DNA of 57,077 nt from Planctomycetota bacterium (GTDB lineage Bacteria > Planctomycetota > UBA1135 > UBA2386): positions 1-57,077 of the forward strand of contig JADLFX010000048.1 of the NCBI GenBank assembly GCA_020849665.1. The letters are read 5' to 3'. Positions 29,132-38,268 of the stretch are shown here, in pieces. How positions within the stretch are numbered: position 1 is the first letter of the stretch; every line of letters starts with the position of its first letter. Under the pieces are notes generated by a model. It did no database searches, was not told where the DNA came from, and saw nothing but the letters and a program-made list of their open reading frames with translations. A program made the translations under genes and the position numbers.

Positions 29132-30256
29132 TCATTTCTTCCGGCGGTTCGCGAGGAGGTCCCGCACGAACGCGGCGATGGGTGGCGTGGCCAGGGCGTG
29201 GGCGATCTCGTTGCCGTGCGCATCCGCGGGATCCACCCAGAGCGAGCGGGACTCCCGCCCCAGGAAGGTGTCCAGCAGGTCGAGGTGGCGGATCCCCTCG
29301 GCCCTGCAGAACCCGGCCACGACCTCGTGCAAGGTGTGGAAGGGATAGTCCTCGCGGCGCTCCAGGCCCTGGAAGAGCGGCCACACGACCACTCCGAAGG
29401 CGATCTCGCGCTGGTGGCAGTGGTCCCGGAGCTCGCGCAGGGCCGCCTGCGGACCACCCGACCCCCAGAAGTACTCGTGCTTCTCGGCGCGCAGGGCGAA
29501 GAGCGGGTTGTCGGCCGGCAGGTCGAGGAGGACCCTGCCGTAGTCGGGGCCCGGATCCAGGCGGAGCTGGTTCGGGGGATCGAGGAAGAGGCCGATCAGG
29601 AGGTCGGCGAGCCGCGAACTCCTGCGCAGGGCCGCATGGCGCTGGGGTCGGAACCAGTTGATCGTGTCGGGGATCAGCGCGACGTCGTTCAGGCAGAGGG
29701 TCACGAGGACCACGTCGGGGTCGAAGCGTCCGAAGCGATCCCGCAGCGCCCACCAATACTCGTCCACGTAGAGCGTCCCGGCCGCGCCGGTGTTCACCGT
29801 GCGAAGCCGCGTCTCACTCGGGAATTCTGCCTCGATCCGCCGCGGCCAGGCCAACTCCGCCGGGACTCCCCAGCCGAACGTGAAGGAGTCGCCCAGACAG
29901 AGCACCCGGGTCTCGCCCTTGGGTTTGTCGTAAGTCAGTTCTTTTCGGTCTCTTATGCCTAGGTCGTTGATCTCGACCAGGACCCCCCCGCGGTCGTCCA
30001 TGTAGGGTCGGGCCCCGCCGCGGTAGCACAGATAGAAACGTGTGCCGGGCACCCAGGTGGCCCTGCCCCGGGGAAGCGTCCCCTCCTGCACCAGCCCCCT
30101 CAGTTTCGCTTCTGCGTATGTGATCCGCTGGCGGTGCTCGTCCTCGAAATAGGCCTCGTGGGTCGGTGGGAGCAGGCGGCACGCGAACTCGGCCGCGCCG
30201 AGGGCGAATCCCAGCGCCAGGAGGAGCAGGAGGAGGCGGAGCAGGCGGATCTTCAT
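29132..30256 (-). CDS. Membrane-anchored SGNH-fold hydrolase
   Basis: The 374-aa protein starts with a signal-anchor (KIRLLRLLLLLLALGFALGA) and has an SGNH/GDSL esterase fold: GDSFTFG (Ser124), TLCLND (Asn190) and a DPADAHGN stretch with Asp and His (342-347) near the end. The fold hydrolyses or transfers acyl groups on lipids or glycans outside the membrane. It is divergent from the carbamoyltransferase operon, and a second SGNH gene follows that operon, so the three units probably act together. A short AT-rich codon patch is near 29935-29965. Confidence 0.85.
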   Translation of the reverse strand: MKIRLLRLLLLLLALGFALGAAEFACRLLPPTHEAYFEDEHRQRITYAEAKLRGLVQEGTLPRGRATWVPGTRFYLCYRGGARPYMDDRGGVLVEINDLGIRDRKELTYDKPKGETRVLCLGDSFTFGWGVPAELAWPRRIEAEFPSETRLRTVNTGAAGTLYVDEYWWALRDRFGRFDPDVVLVTLCLNDVALIPDTINWFRPQRHAALRRSSRLADLLIGLFLDPPNQLRLDPGPDYGRVLLDLPADNPLFALRAEKHEYFWGSGGPQAALRELRDHCHQREIAFGVVVWPLFQGLERREDYPFHTLHEVVAGFCRAEGIRHLDLLDTFLGRESRSLWVDPADAHGNEIAHALATPPIAAFVRDLLANRRKK

Positions 30257-30259
30257 CGC

Positions 30260-30272
30260 GAGGTCAGACCTC
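30260..30272 (-). promoter_or_regulatory. Palindrome over the ribosome-binding site of the SGNH gene
   Basis: GAGGTC-A-GACCTC is a 13-bp palindrome ending 4 nt before the SGNH ATG at 30256. On the minus strand it contains the GAGGT ribosome-binding sequence, so it could be an operator or fold to hide the site. Confidence 0.35.
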
Positions 30273-30453
30273 CCCCGCAGAGCCGGGAACCTGCGGAGGG
30301 TATCTTTCTCGGCCCTTCCGATCCGGCACTTGCGCCAGGCCCCTCAGGGGCACATGGCCGCTCGCCCGCAGACGTGAAGGCACGATTCGCTGCGGCGCCT
30401 GGGCCCCGCAGCCCGAAACAGCGTCCGTCTCCGCATCGGCTCGCTTCCGCTCC

Positions 30454-32286
30454 ATGTCCACCTACATCCTCGGCATCTCCGCGTTCTACCACGACTCCGC
30501 CGCCGCGCTGCTGCGCGACGGCGAGATCGTGGCGGCGGCGCAGGAGGAACGATTCACCCGCAAGAAGCACGACGAGGCGTTCCCCAGCCACGCGGTGCGC
30601 TACTGCCTCGAGGCGTGCGGGATCCGCGCAGCCGACCTGGACTGGGTGGGCTTCTACGACAAGCCGATCCTGAAGTTCGACCGCCTGCTCGAGACCTACC
30701 TGAGCTACGCGCCGGTGGGCATCCAGTCGTTCGCGAAGGCGCTGCCGATCTGGCTGGGCACGAAGCTGCACCTGCCGCGCATCCTGACGCGCGAACTCGG
30801 CGCGAAACCGAAGAACCCGTTCGTCTTCCCCGAGCACCACGAGAGCCACGCGGCCAGCGCGTTCTTCCCCTCGCCGTTCGAGGAGGCCGCGGTCGTGACC
30901 ATGGACGGCGTGGGCGAGTGGGCGACCAGCACGATCGCCCACGGCCGCGCCAACAAGATCCACATCTCGCACGAGATCCGCTTCCCGCACTCGCTCGGCC
31001 TGCTCTACACCGCGTTCACCTACTACTGCGGGTTCAAGGTCAACTCGGGCGAGTACAAGCTCATGGGGCTCGCGCCGTATGGCGAGCCGCGCTTCCGCCA
31101 GCAGATCCTCGATCACCTGATCGACCTGAAGGAGGACGGCAGCTACCGCCTCGACATGCGCTATTTCGACTACGCCGCGGGGCTGCGCATGACCAGCGAG
31201 CGCTTCCACCAGCTCTTCGGCGCGCCGCCGCGCAGCCCGGAGAGCCCGCTGGAGCAGCGCCACATGGACCTGGCCGCCTCGATCCAGTCGGTCACCGAGG
31301 AGGTGATGCTGCGCACCGCGCGCCACGCGCACCGGCTGACCGGCAGCAGGAACCTCTGCCTGGCGGGCGGTGTCGCGCTCAACTGCGTCGGTAACGGCAA
31401 GATCCTGCGCGAGGGCCCCTTCGAGCGGATCTGGGTGCAGCCGGCCGCCGGCGACGCGGGCGGCGCGCTGGGCGTGGCCGAGTTCATCCACCATCAGCTC
31501 CTCGACCAACCGCGCACGGCGCGCGGCACCGACACCCAGCGCGGCAGCCTGCTCGGGCCCAGGTACCCGGCCGACACGATCCGGGCGACCCTGCAGGAGC
31601 AGGGGCTGGTGTTCGAGGAGCACGCCGGCGAGGCGCAGCTCGTGGACCGGGTCGCGCAGCTCATCGAGGAAGAGAACGTGATCGGCTGGTTCCAGGGCCA
31701 GATGGAGTTCGGCCCGCGCGCGCTCGGCGCGCGCAGCATCCTGGGCGACGCGCGCTCGCCGAAGATGCAGAGCGTGATGAACCTGAAGATCAAGTTCCGC
31801 GAGTCGTTCCGGCCCTTCGCGCCCATCGTGTTGCAGGAAGACGCGCACCAGTACTTCCAGATCGATCCCAGGCACGACAGCCCGTACATGCTGATCGTGG
31901 CGCCGGTGCGCGACGAGAAGCGCAAGCCCATCGACGCGAAGGTCTCCGGCCTCGACAAGCTGAAGCAGCTCCGCTCGGTCGTGCCGGCCGTGACCCACGT
32001 GGACTTCTCGGCGCGCCTGCAGACCGTCGACGATCAGCGCAACCCGCGCCTCGCGGCATTGCTGCGCTCGTTCAAGCGCCGCACCGGCTGCCCCGTGCTG
32101 ATCAACACCAGCTTCAACGTGCGCGGCGAGCCGATCGTGTGCACGCCGCAGGACGCGGTGCGCTGCTTCCTCGGCACCGAGATGGACGTGCTGGTGCTGG
32201 AGAACTTCGTGGTGCGGCGCGCCGCGCAGACCAACGCCCCGAAGGTGGACCGTGAGAAGTACCTCAAGGCCTTCGCCCTGGACTGA
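30454..32286 (+). CDS. NodU/CmcH-type O-carbamoyltransferase
   Basis: The enzyme transfers a carbamoyl group from carbamoyl phosphate, through carbamoyl-AMP, to a hydroxyl of a sugar or other metabolite. The 610-aa protein begins MSTYILGISAFYHDSAAALL and has the Kae1-like N-terminal motifs (EERFTRKKHD, EHHESHAASAF, MDGVGEW, GEYKLMGLAPYG), the hinge AGGVALNCVGNGK, and the C-terminal YrdC-like part with GPRALGARSILGDAR, ESFRPFAP and INTSFNVRGEPIV. ATG at 30454 is chosen because the family starts there; the frame is open about 96 codons further upstream. It heads an operon with SxtJ and DUF5989 genes. Confidence 0.93.
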   Translation: MSTYILGISAFYHDSAAALLRDGEIVAAAQEERFTRKKHDEAFPSHAVRYCLEACGIRAADLDWVGFYDKPILKFDRLLETYLSYAPVGIQSFAKALPIWLGTKLHLPRILTRELGAKPKNPFVFPEHHESHAASAFFPSPFEEAAVVTMDGVGEWATSTIAHGRANKIHISHEIRFPHSLGLLYTAFTYYCGFKVNSGEYKLMGLAPYGEPRFRQQILDHLIDLKEDGSYRLDMRYFDYAAGLRMTSERFHQLFGAPPRSPESPLEQRHMDLAASIQSVTEEVMLRTARHAHRLTGSRNLCLAGGVALNCVGNGKILREGPFERIWVQPAAGDAGGALGVAEFIHHQLLDQPRTARGTDTQRGSLLGPRYPADTIRATLQEQGLVFEEHAGEAQLVDRVAQLIEEENVIGWFQGQMEFGPRALGARSILGDARSPKMQSVMNLKIKFRESFRPFAPIVLQEDAHQYFQIDPRHDSPYMLIVAPVRDEKRKPIDAKVSGLDKLKQLRSVVPAVTHVDFSARLQTVDDQRNPRLAALLRSFKRRTGCPVLINTSFNVRGEPIVCTPQDAVRCFLGTEMDVLVLENFVVRRAAQTNAPKVDREKYLKAFALD

Positions 32287-32313
32287 GGCCCCGCCCGAAC
32301 CCTGGATCGCACC

Positions 32314-32748
32314 ATGCTGAAGCTCGTCCTCAATCCGCCCGCCAAGCAGGTCCGCCAGTTCCAGTGGATCGCGGTGGTGGCGTTCCCGGTGCTGGCGCTC
32401 GTCCTGGCCTGGATCCGGGGGCTGCCGCTGTCGAACACCCTCACCTGGGTGTTCCTCGGCATCGCCGCGCTGATCCTGGTCGCGGAGCTCGCCGTCGCGG
32501 AGTTGTGGGAGCGCACGCTCGGCAAGTGGCTCTTCCAGCTCCTCACGCTGATCACCATGCCGATCGGCATGGTGATCTCGTTCGTGCTGCTCGGCCTGAT
32601 CTACTACGGCATGTTCACGCCCGTGGCGCTGTGGTTCCGGATCATCGGCCGCGACCCCATGCACCGCCGCATCGACAAGGCTGCCACGTCCTACTGGCAC
32701 GCGCGCACCCGCCAGCGCACGCCTGCCAGCTACCTCCGCCAGTACTGA
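32314..32748 (+). CDS. SxtJ family membrane protein
   Basis: The 144-aa protein has three to four membrane helices (about 17-34, 43-65, 73-103) and a basic C-terminal tail (RRIDKAATSYWHARTRQRT). It matches the SxtJ family, named from the saxitoxin cluster, which typically sits beside a NodU-like carbamoyltransferase and a DUF5989 protein. Its biochemical role is unknown. It starts 27 nt after the carbamoyltransferase stop and is co-directional. Confidence 0.85.
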   Translation: MLKLVLNPPAKQVRQFQWIAVVAFPVLALVLAWIRGLPLSNTLTWVFLGIAALILVAELAVAELWERTLGKWLFQLLTLITMPIGMVISFVLLGLIYYGMFTPVALWFRIIGRDPMHRRIDKAATSYWHARTRQRTPASYLRQY

Positions 32749-32771
32749 CCCACCGACCCGGACCCACACCC

Positions 32772-32978
32772 ATGACCCCCGACGACCCCAAGTCGAACGA
32801 TTCCTTCCTGAACGCCGCCAAGGACCACAAGGGTGGCCTCGTCTCCGAGTTCGTCGCGTTCATGCGCGACAACAAGAAATGGTGGCTGATCCCCTTCCTG
32901 GTGGTCTTCGGACTCCTCGGCCTCCTGCTGATCCTCAGCGCCACCGGCGCAGCCCCCTTCATCTACGCGATGTTCTGA
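32772..32978 (+). CDS. DUF5989 family small membrane protein (68 aa)
   Basis: The short protein has a hydrophilic N-terminus (SNDSFLNAAKDHKGGLVSEF), the conserved FMRDNKKWWLIP and one membrane helix (about 40-64, ending APFIYAMF). DUF5989 proteins occur in the same neighbourhood as SxtJ and NodU in many genomes; the function is unknown. It is 23 nt after the SxtJ stop and is the last gene of the operon. A small gene of this size is easily missed. Confidence 0.85.
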   Translation: MTPDDPKSNDSFLNAAKDHKGGLVSEFVAFMRDNKKWWLIPFLVVFGLLGLLLILSATGAAPFIYAMF

Positions 32979-33012
32979 ACTTGCTCTGAGCAATCTCGAC
33001 GGTCGTGCTACG

Positions 33013-33027
33013 CCCGCGTAACGCGGG
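33013..33027. terminator. Convergent terminator hairpin
   Basis: CCCGCGT-A-ACGCGGG is a 15-bp near-perfect palindrome between the converging DUF5989 and second SGNH genes. It would fold as a stem of 5-7 bp in either transcript. No T tract. Confidence 0.45.
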
Positions 33028-33033
33028 AGGCAC

Positions 33034-34296
33034 TCAGCGGACGCGCCTCGTCAACCGCTGGAACTCGGGCCACGCCAGGATCGCCTGCGCCGCGACTTCG
33101 TGGCCCACCGGGTCGAGGTGGGTGTCGGCCAGGAAGTACGGCGTGCGGCCGGCGCGTGCCGCCTCGGCCAGCGGCTCGCTGAGGTCGAGCACCGGCACGC
33201 CGCGCGCGCGGGCGTCGGCGAGGAGGCGTTCGCGCAGCGGATTCAGATGGGCCTCGTGCCCGCGCAGGCTCGACTCGGCGGGCCACGTGCAGAGCGGCCC
33301 GAGGACGCGGATCTTGGCGGGCACGTAGACCACGGCGTGGCGGCCACCGCGCTCGTGCACGGCGGCGCGGATCCGCGCACACGCCTCGAGGAACGCAGGG
33401 ATCTCCTCCTCCAGGCCGCGGAACGAGATGTCGGTCCAGTGGAAGAGCACCTGCCGGCCCGCCAGGTCGCCGGTGCGCCGCTCCATCGCCAGCCGGCACG
33501 GATCGCTCTTCCGCTGCAGCCACGCCAGCAGGTTGGCGAGCAGCGACCGCTGCGCGAGGCCGGGCCGCTCGGGAGCTCCGTCCTGGCGCTCGACCTTCAG
33601 GTCGCCGAGGTCGTTGCCCTCGAACACGAAGTGCAGCACCAGCCGGTCGGCGAGTGGCACCCTGGCATCCAGGAGCATCCGCAGTTGGCGCTCGGCACCC
33701 ACGCCGATCAGCGCGATGTTCATGGTGCGCAGGCCGCTCGCCGCCTCGATCCTGTGGGTCAGCGTCTGCTCCCATGGCACCAGGCCGGCCACGAGGATCG
33801 AGTCGCCGAGCAGGTACACGTCGGCGTCTTCGCGATCCGGTGCGTTGCGATAGCCGCGCCGGTCGGCCTTGAACTCGAAGGGCAGCCAGGGCAGCGGATA
33901 GTGCCACGCGTGGGCCAGGTCCTGCGGCGCCTCCCCGCGGACCTCCAGGTGCGGGACCGCCTTCGCTCCGGCCCCGCCCTCGCCGCCCTGGAACGCGCGC
34001 GAGTAGTCGATCAGTCCCAGGGCCGCCGGGATCTCCAGGACCGCGAGCACGGCGACCGCGCCCACGCACACGGCCACGGCGCGGAACGCGCGCCGCCGGT
34101 CGAAGGCCGCCAGGGCCGCGACGACGGCGAGGGCCAGCAGCGCACAGAGCGCCAGGAACGCGCGCGTCCGCCAGATCCCGAAGAAGAGCCTCTGATCCAG
34201 TTCCGGCGTCGCCCACAGCCAGCCGAGCAGGAGCGCCAGCACCACCGCGAGTCCGCCGACCAGGATCAAGGCCCCCAGAGTTTGCGCAAAGCGCAT
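33034..34296 (-). CDS. Membrane SGNH-fold hydrolase with N-terminal helices
   Basis: The chosen ATG at 34296 gives 420 aa; a TTG at 34347 would add 17 residues. Three N-terminal membrane helices (about 6-28, 45-65, 70-92) are followed by an external SGNH domain: [11 protein letters not shown] (Ser166), FEGND (Asn228) and [11 protein letters not shown] (Asp391, His393, His399). The topology recalls O-acyl hydrolases or transferases of the AlgX/DltD kind that modify surface polymers. It faces the carbamoyltransferase-SxtJ-DUF5989 operon tail to tail. Confidence 0.85.
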   Translation of the reverse strand: MRFAQTLGALILVGGLAVVLALLLGWLWATPELDQRLFFGIWRTRAFLALCALLALAVVAALAAFDRRRAFRAVAVCVGAVAVLAVLEIPAALGLIDYSRAFQGGEGGAGAKAVPHLEVRGEAPQDLAHAWHYPLPWLPFEFKADRRGYRNAPDREDADVYLLGDSILVAGLVPWEQTLTHRIEAASGLRTMNIALIGVGAERQLRMLLDARVPLADRLVLHFVFEGNDLGDLKVERQDGAPERPGLAQRSLLANLLAWLQRKSDPCRLAMERRTGDLAGRQVLFHWTDISFRGLEEEIPAFLEACARIRAAVHERGGRHAVVYVPAKIRVLGPLCTWPAESSLRGHEAHLNPLRERLLADARARGVPVLDLSEPLAEAARAGRTPYFLADTHLDPVGHEVAAQAILAWPEFQRLTRRVR

Positions 34297-34409
34297 CCGC
34301 CGGTCCAGCGCGTCCCAACCTGGAACACGCGCTGTCGTGGGCCGCAACGCGCACGGTCAAGCCGCTGGTGCCGCCGTCCGATATCTCCGCAGCACCACGG
34401 AGAGACCCC

Positions 34410-35222
34410 ATGCGGGAACACGGACTCGACACCTATCTGACCGACATCAACGAAGTGCCCCTGCTGACGGCCGATCAGGAGATCGAGCTGGGCAAGCGCA
34501 TCGGCCGGGGCGACATGGCCGCGCGCGAGCACATGATCCGCGCCAACCTCCGCCTGGTCGTGTCCATCGCCAAGCAGTACGTCAACCGCGGGCTCTCCTT
34601 CATGGACCTGATCGAGGAGGGCAACATCGGCCTGATGCGGGCGGTCGAGAAGTTCGATCCCAAGGCGGGCTGCCGCTTCTCCACCTACGCGACGTGGTGG
34701 ATCAAGCAGGGCATCCGCCGCGCCCTGATCAACACGGTGAAGACCGTGCGCGTGCCCTCGTACATGGCCGAGATCATCTCCAAGTGGCGCACCAACATGC
34801 TCGAGCTCACGTACCGCCTGGGGCGGACGCCGACCTCGGCCGAGATCGCCGACCACCTCGACATCCCCGAGGGCAACTGGGACGTCGTGCGCGACGCGGT
34901 GAAGTCCAACACCCAGCCCACGCACTCGATGAACGAGGACTCGTCCTCGGTGTTCACCGAGACGCTCGAGGACCCGCGTTCGCGGCCGCCGGAGGAGGAG
35001 ATCGAGACGGCGATGGAGATCTCCCGCATGAAGGAGCTGCTCGACCAGATCGACGAGCGCGAGGCGACCATCCTGCGCCTGCGCTACGGGATCGGCACGG
35101 GCAAGCCGATGACCCTCAAGGCGATCGGCGAGAAGATCGGCCTCACGCGCGAGCGCGTGCGCCAGATGGAGAAGGAGGCGCTGCGCAAGCTGCAGGCCGC
35201 CATGGGCGCCGGACGCGACTGA
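34410..35222 (+). CDS. RpoD-like group 2 sigma factor
   Basis: The 270-aa protein has regions 1.2 ([18 protein letters not shown]), 2 ([18 protein letters not shown], then [17 protein letters not shown] and [16 protein letters not shown]), 3 and 4 ([17 protein letters not shown]), but no region 1.1. That makes it a primary-like sigma factor, either a short housekeeping RpoD or an alternative group 2 sigma. ATG at 34410 is supported by GGAG 8 nt upstream; the frame extends 14 codons further. The TATCTC just before it may be part of its own promoter. Confidence 0.93.
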   Translation: MREHGLDTYLTDINEVPLLTADQEIELGKRIGRGDMAAREHMIRANLRLVVSIAKQYVNRGLSFMDLIEEGNIGLMRAVEKFDPKAGCRFSTYATWWIKQGIRRALINTVKTVRVPSYMAEIISKWRTNMLELTYRLGRTPTSAEIADHLDIPEGNWDVVRDAVKSNTQPTHSMNEDSSSVFTETLEDPRSRPPEEEIETAMEISRMKELLDQIDEREATILRLRYGIGTGKPMTLKAIGEKIGLTRERVRQMEKEALRKLQAAMGAGRD

Positions 35223-35327
35223 CGCCGCCGGACGCGGACGCCGGGCCCGGACCTGGCGGGAAGGCCCGGCGCCACCCGTCGCCCCCGCTTGCGGCCCGGC
35301 CAGCGCAGGCCATGCTGGCGCCGACCC

Positions 35328-36482
35328 GTGCCGCTTCCCGCCCCGACCTCCGTCTACGTCCACGTGCCGTTCTGCGTGGTCAAGTGCGGCTACTGCGACT
35401 TCCACTCCTTCGTGCCCGAGGGCGACGGGCCGCTGGACGTCTTCCTGGACGGCCTGGAGCGTGAGCTGGCCTGCACCGCGCTGCCCGAGGCGCCGCTCTC
35501 GGTGTTCCTCGGCGGCGGCACGCCGAGCTTCCTCGATCCGCCGCGCCTCGCGCGGCTCTTCGCGCTCCTGGCGCGTCATCTCGACCTGCGCGCCTGTCCC
35601 GAGGTCACGATGGAGGCCAACCCCGAGAGCTTCACCGCGGAGAAGGGGGCGATCGCCCGTGCCGCGGGCGTGAACCGTCTGAGCATGGGCGCGCAGAGCT
35701 TCCACCCCGCGCACCTGCGCTTCCTGGACCGCGCCCACGACGCCGCGCGCACGCACGCGGCATTCGCGGAGGGGCGGCGCGCAGGCTTCGCCAACCAGAG
35801 CCTCGACCTCATCTACAGCCTCCCGGGACAGACGCTCGAGCAGTGGGACCGCGACCTGCAGAGCCTGCTCGCGCTCGAACCCGACCACACCTCGTGCTAC
35901 AGCCTCACGTTCGAGCCGGGGACGCGCCTGCACCGCGACCTGCAGCAGGGTCGGGTGCGCCCCAACGACGACACCCTGGAGCGCGAGTTCTTCCTGCACA
36001 CCCGCACGGTGCTGCGCGCGGCCGGCTTCACGCCGTACGAGATCAGCAACTTCGCCGGCCGGGGCGGCCCCTGCCGGCACAACGACCACTACTGGCTGCA
36101 GGGCGACTACGCCGGCCTGGGCCCGGGCGCCTCGAGCCACCGCCAGGGTGTGCGGCACACCAATCTCAAGGCGTTGGGCGCCTGGGCGCAGGCGTTGGCC
36201 GACGGCGCGCCACCGGTCGCGAGCGCCGAGACGCTGACCCGGGAGCAGCGCGCCGCCGAGGCGCTGTGGCTGGGGATCCGGCGCAGCGCGGGCGTGGATC
36301 TGGACGCCGTGTCGGCACGGCTCGACCTGGATGTGGGTGCGCGCTTCGCGGAGCCGCTGGCCAGGGCGCTCGAGCGCGGCTGGCTGGCCCCCGAGCCCGG
36401 GCGCGCGCGGCTCAGTGACGCCGGTCTGCTCTTCGCCAACAGCGTCGCGGAGTCGTTCCTGGAGTCCGCCGCCGGGCCCTGA
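35328..36482 (+). CDS. hemW: HemW-like radical SAM haem chaperone
   Basis: The radical SAM motif CVVKCGYC (CxxxCxxC) follows VYVHVPFC, and the family marks GGGTPSFL, MEANPES, GVNRLSMGAQSF, LDLIYSLPGQTL and GLGPGASS are all present, with the C-terminal HemW domain (384 aa). The first cysteine motif carries the extra aromatic residue (YCDF) seen in HemW. HemW inserts or traffics haem, which fits a genome with many c- and a-type cytochromes. GTG at 35328 is chosen because it gives the usual short lead before the first strand; TTG at 35289 is the alternative. Confidence 0.9.
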   Translation: MPLPAPTSVYVHVPFCVVKCGYCDFHSFVPEGDGPLDVFLDGLERELACTALPEAPLSVFLGGGTPSFLDPPRLARLFALLARHLDLRACPEVTMEANPESFTAEKGAIARAAGVNRLSMGAQSFHPAHLRFLDRAHDAARTHAAFAEGRRAGFANQSLDLIYSLPGQTLEQWDRDLQSLLALEPDHTSCYSLTFEPGTRLHRDLQQGRVRPNDDTLEREFFLHTRTVLRAAGFTPYEISNFAGRGGPCRHNDHYWLQGDYAGLGPGASSHRQGVRHTNLKALGAWAQALADGAPPVASAETLTREQRAAEALWLGIRRSAGVDLDAVSARLDLDVGARFAEPLARALERGWLAPEPGRARLSDAGLLFANSVAESFLESAAGP

Positions 36483-36625
36483 GGTCGCCCTTGGCCATCG
36501 CGATCCGCCGGTCCCCACGGATCGGGTGGACGCGCGCTCCGAAGCCATCACTCCGCGTGGTCCGTCTCGTCCTCGTCACCAGCAACCCGAACTCGCTCGA
36601 CGCGGCGTGTGCAGCGGTTGGCGGA

Positions 36626-36631
36626 TAGGAT
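36626..36631 (+). promoter_or_regulatory. Candidate -10 element of the lipoprotein pair
   Basis: TAGGAT ends 10 nt before the ATG at 36642, implying a leader of only a few bases. No clear -35. Confidence 0.35.
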
Positions 36632-36641
36632 CCCTCCTCCG

Positions 36642-37085
36642 ATGCGAACTCCCCTCGCGCTCCTGCTCCTCTGCCTGCTCTGCACCGGCTGCATCCTCGG
36701 CCGCAGCACCGAGAACGAACCGCTGCCCGAATGGGCGCGCGAGAAGCTGGTGCCCGGCAAGACCACCGCCGCGGAGGTCGTGCAGCTGTTTGGCGCCCCG
36801 GTGGAGGTCGTCGCCCTCGGCCGGCGTTCGGCGTGGCGCTACGAGTTCAAGACCACCAAGTACACCGGCTTCACCGTGATCGTGCTCTCGCTCGGCCACA
36901 TCGACACGCGCTCGGACCGCGCGTGGGTGTTCTTCGACGAGAACCAGGTCGTCTACGCGGCCGGCACCACGCTCTCCTCCCACCGCACGCAGTACGCGCT
37001 GCCGTGGGAGGACGTGCACGAGGCGGCGGACAACGAGGCGCGCGACCGCGACCGTTGGGCCAATTCCGAGAAGCCGAAGGAGTGA
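36642..37085 (+). CDS. Small lipoprotein with a BamE/SmpA-like pattern
   Basis: The lipobox CTGC (Cys17) follows a signal LALLLLCLLCTG. The 147-aa product has VPGKTTAAEVVQLFGAPVEVV, close to the 'G.t..eV...lG.P' helix-turn of BamE/SmpA/OmlA folds, followed by YEF and VVY strands, so it may be a small outer-membrane assembly lipoprotein. The assignment rests on pattern only. It is followed after 14 nt by another lipoprotein of similar plan. Confidence 0.8.
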   Translation: MRTPLALLLLCLLCTGCILGRSTENEPLPEWAREKLVPGKTTAAEVVQLFGAPVEVVALGRRSAWRYEFKTTKYTGFTVIVLSLGHIDTRSDRAWVFFDENQVVYAAGTTLSSHRTQYALPWEDVHEAADNEARDRDRWANSEKPKE

Positions 37086-37099
37086 GGCGGCCGCACGTC

Positions 37100-37531
37100 A
37101 TGCGCGCCCTGCTGCTGCTCCTGCCGTGGCTCTGCGGCTGCGTGTCGCTGAACTACGAGGCCGCCTCCGAGCAGGAGCCGGTCGCCGAGGACCGGCACGC
37201 CGGGATCAGGCCGGGGACCAGCCGCATGCAGGAGTGCCTGACCGGCCTCGGCGCCCCCAATCTGGTCTGGCCGCTCACGGGTGGCCGCTACGCCCTGGTC
37301 TGGGCTTGGTATGCGGACTCCGGCTGGCGCCTCCGCTTCAGCTACTCCGTGCAGCGCTTCGCCAACCTCAGCATCGCCTATTCGGAGGAGGGCCTGCACT
37401 TCAACGGCCTGGTCCTGGTGTTCGACCGCGACGATCGACTCGTGGAGAAACGCACCGGTCACCTGGACCGCCTCGAGGCCGAGATCCGCAGGCCCTCCCA
37501 GCTCACGCCGGTCGACGACACCGGCACCTGA
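37100..37531 (+). CDS. Second small lipoprotein, similar plan
   Basis: ATG at 37100 starts a signal with lipobox LCGC (Cys14). The 143-aa protein contains HAGIRPGTSRMQECLTGLGA, a second copy of the 'G.s...v...lG.P' pattern seen in the preceding protein, then VWAWY, LRFSYS, LHFNGLVLVFD. The two may be diverged duplicates that act together at the outer membrane. No stronger family call is possible. Confidence 0.78.
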   Translation: MRALLLLLPWLCGCVSLNYEAASEQEPVAEDRHAGIRPGTSRMQECLTGLGAPNLVWPLTGGRYALVWAWYADSGWRLRFSYSVQRFANLSIAYSEEGLHFNGLVLVFDRDDRLVEKRTGHLDRLEAEIRRPSQLTPVDDTGT

Positions 37532-37558
37532 ATCCTGCGCGGCCGGACGCTCCCCGCT

Positions 37559-37564
37559 TAGGCT
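37559..37564 (+). promoter_or_regulatory. Candidate -10 element of the gene at 37579
   Basis: TAGGCT lies 14 nt before the ATG, again implying a very short leader. No clear -35. Confidence 0.3.
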
Positions 37565-37578
37565 GGCGTCCCACGACC

Positions 37579-38232
37579 ATGGCCAAGTTCCGTCTCGTCC
37601 TCGTTCCCGCGCTCCTCACCCTCGCGGTCACGATCCTGCGCCTGCTGGCGGAGGTGAACGGCTGGTTCCCCGCCCTGCTCGGCGAGAAGGGCTCCCAGGC
37701 CGGCGGTGGCGCGGCGATCCTGGGGATCTCGTGGCTGATACCGGTGTTCGGCGTGTACTTCGGCGCGCGGCTGGCGCGCCAGGGCTACTTCCCGAAGCCT
37801 GCCGGCCCCGCGGTCCTGCGCCACGTCCTCGGCCTCGGCATCGCGATCGGGATCATGTCGCTGCTGCTGTGGCGGGGCCGCGAGGTCCTGGGCGTCGATC
37901 CGTCCGGCATCGCCATGCTCATCTATGGCGTCTGGATCGTGTGCGCGATCCTCGCCTCCTCCGGGTGGGGGCGCCTGGCCGGACTCACCTTCCTCTACGC
38001 CCTGCTCGCGCGGCTCCCGGTCGTGGCGATCACCTATGTGGCCGTCCTCGAGAACTGGGGCACCCACTACGAGAAGCTCCCGCCCTCGATGAGCGCCGAC
38101 CTGCCCGCGCTCACGCGTGCCCACTACCTGGCGGCGTCCCAACTCGGCCTCTGGGTGCCGTTCACCGTGCTGGCGGGCGGCCTCTTCGGCACCCTCTTCG
38201 GCCGGTTCTTCGTCCGCACACCCATGCAGTGA
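37579..38232 (+). CDS. Multi-pass membrane protein of unknown function (217 aa)
   Basis: ATG at 37579 gives a protein with about five or six hydrophobic helices, several with a GxxxG-like or small-residue pattern (ISWLIPVFGVYFGARLA, GLGIAIGIMSLLLW, LIYGVWIVCAILASS). A short periplasmic or cytoplasmic loop (NWGTHYEKLPPSMSADL) lies between the last two. I recognise no family. The gene is convergent with the transhydrogenase operon. Confidence 0.78.
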   Translation: MAKFRLVLVPALLTLAVTILRLLAEVNGWFPALLGEKGSQAGGGAAILGISWLIPVFGVYFGARLARQGYFPKPAGPAVLRHVLGLGIAIGIMSLLLWRGREVLGVDPSGIAMLIYGVWIVCAILASSGWGRLAGLTFLYALLARLPVVAITYVAVLENWGTHYEKLPPSMSADLPALTRAHYLAASQLGLWVPFTVLAGGLFGTLFGRFFVRTPMQ

Positions 38233-38259
38233 GCCGGACGCCGTCAGGACGCCCGGCTC
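38231..38259. terminator. Convergent inverted repeat between 38232 and pntB
   Basis: GAGCCGG (38231-38237) and CCGGCTC (38253-38259) form a 7-bp stem with a 15-nt loop in the 36-nt gap between two converging genes. It could serve both strands; no T tract. Confidence 0.3.
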
Positions 38260-38268
38260 GCGCCAGGG

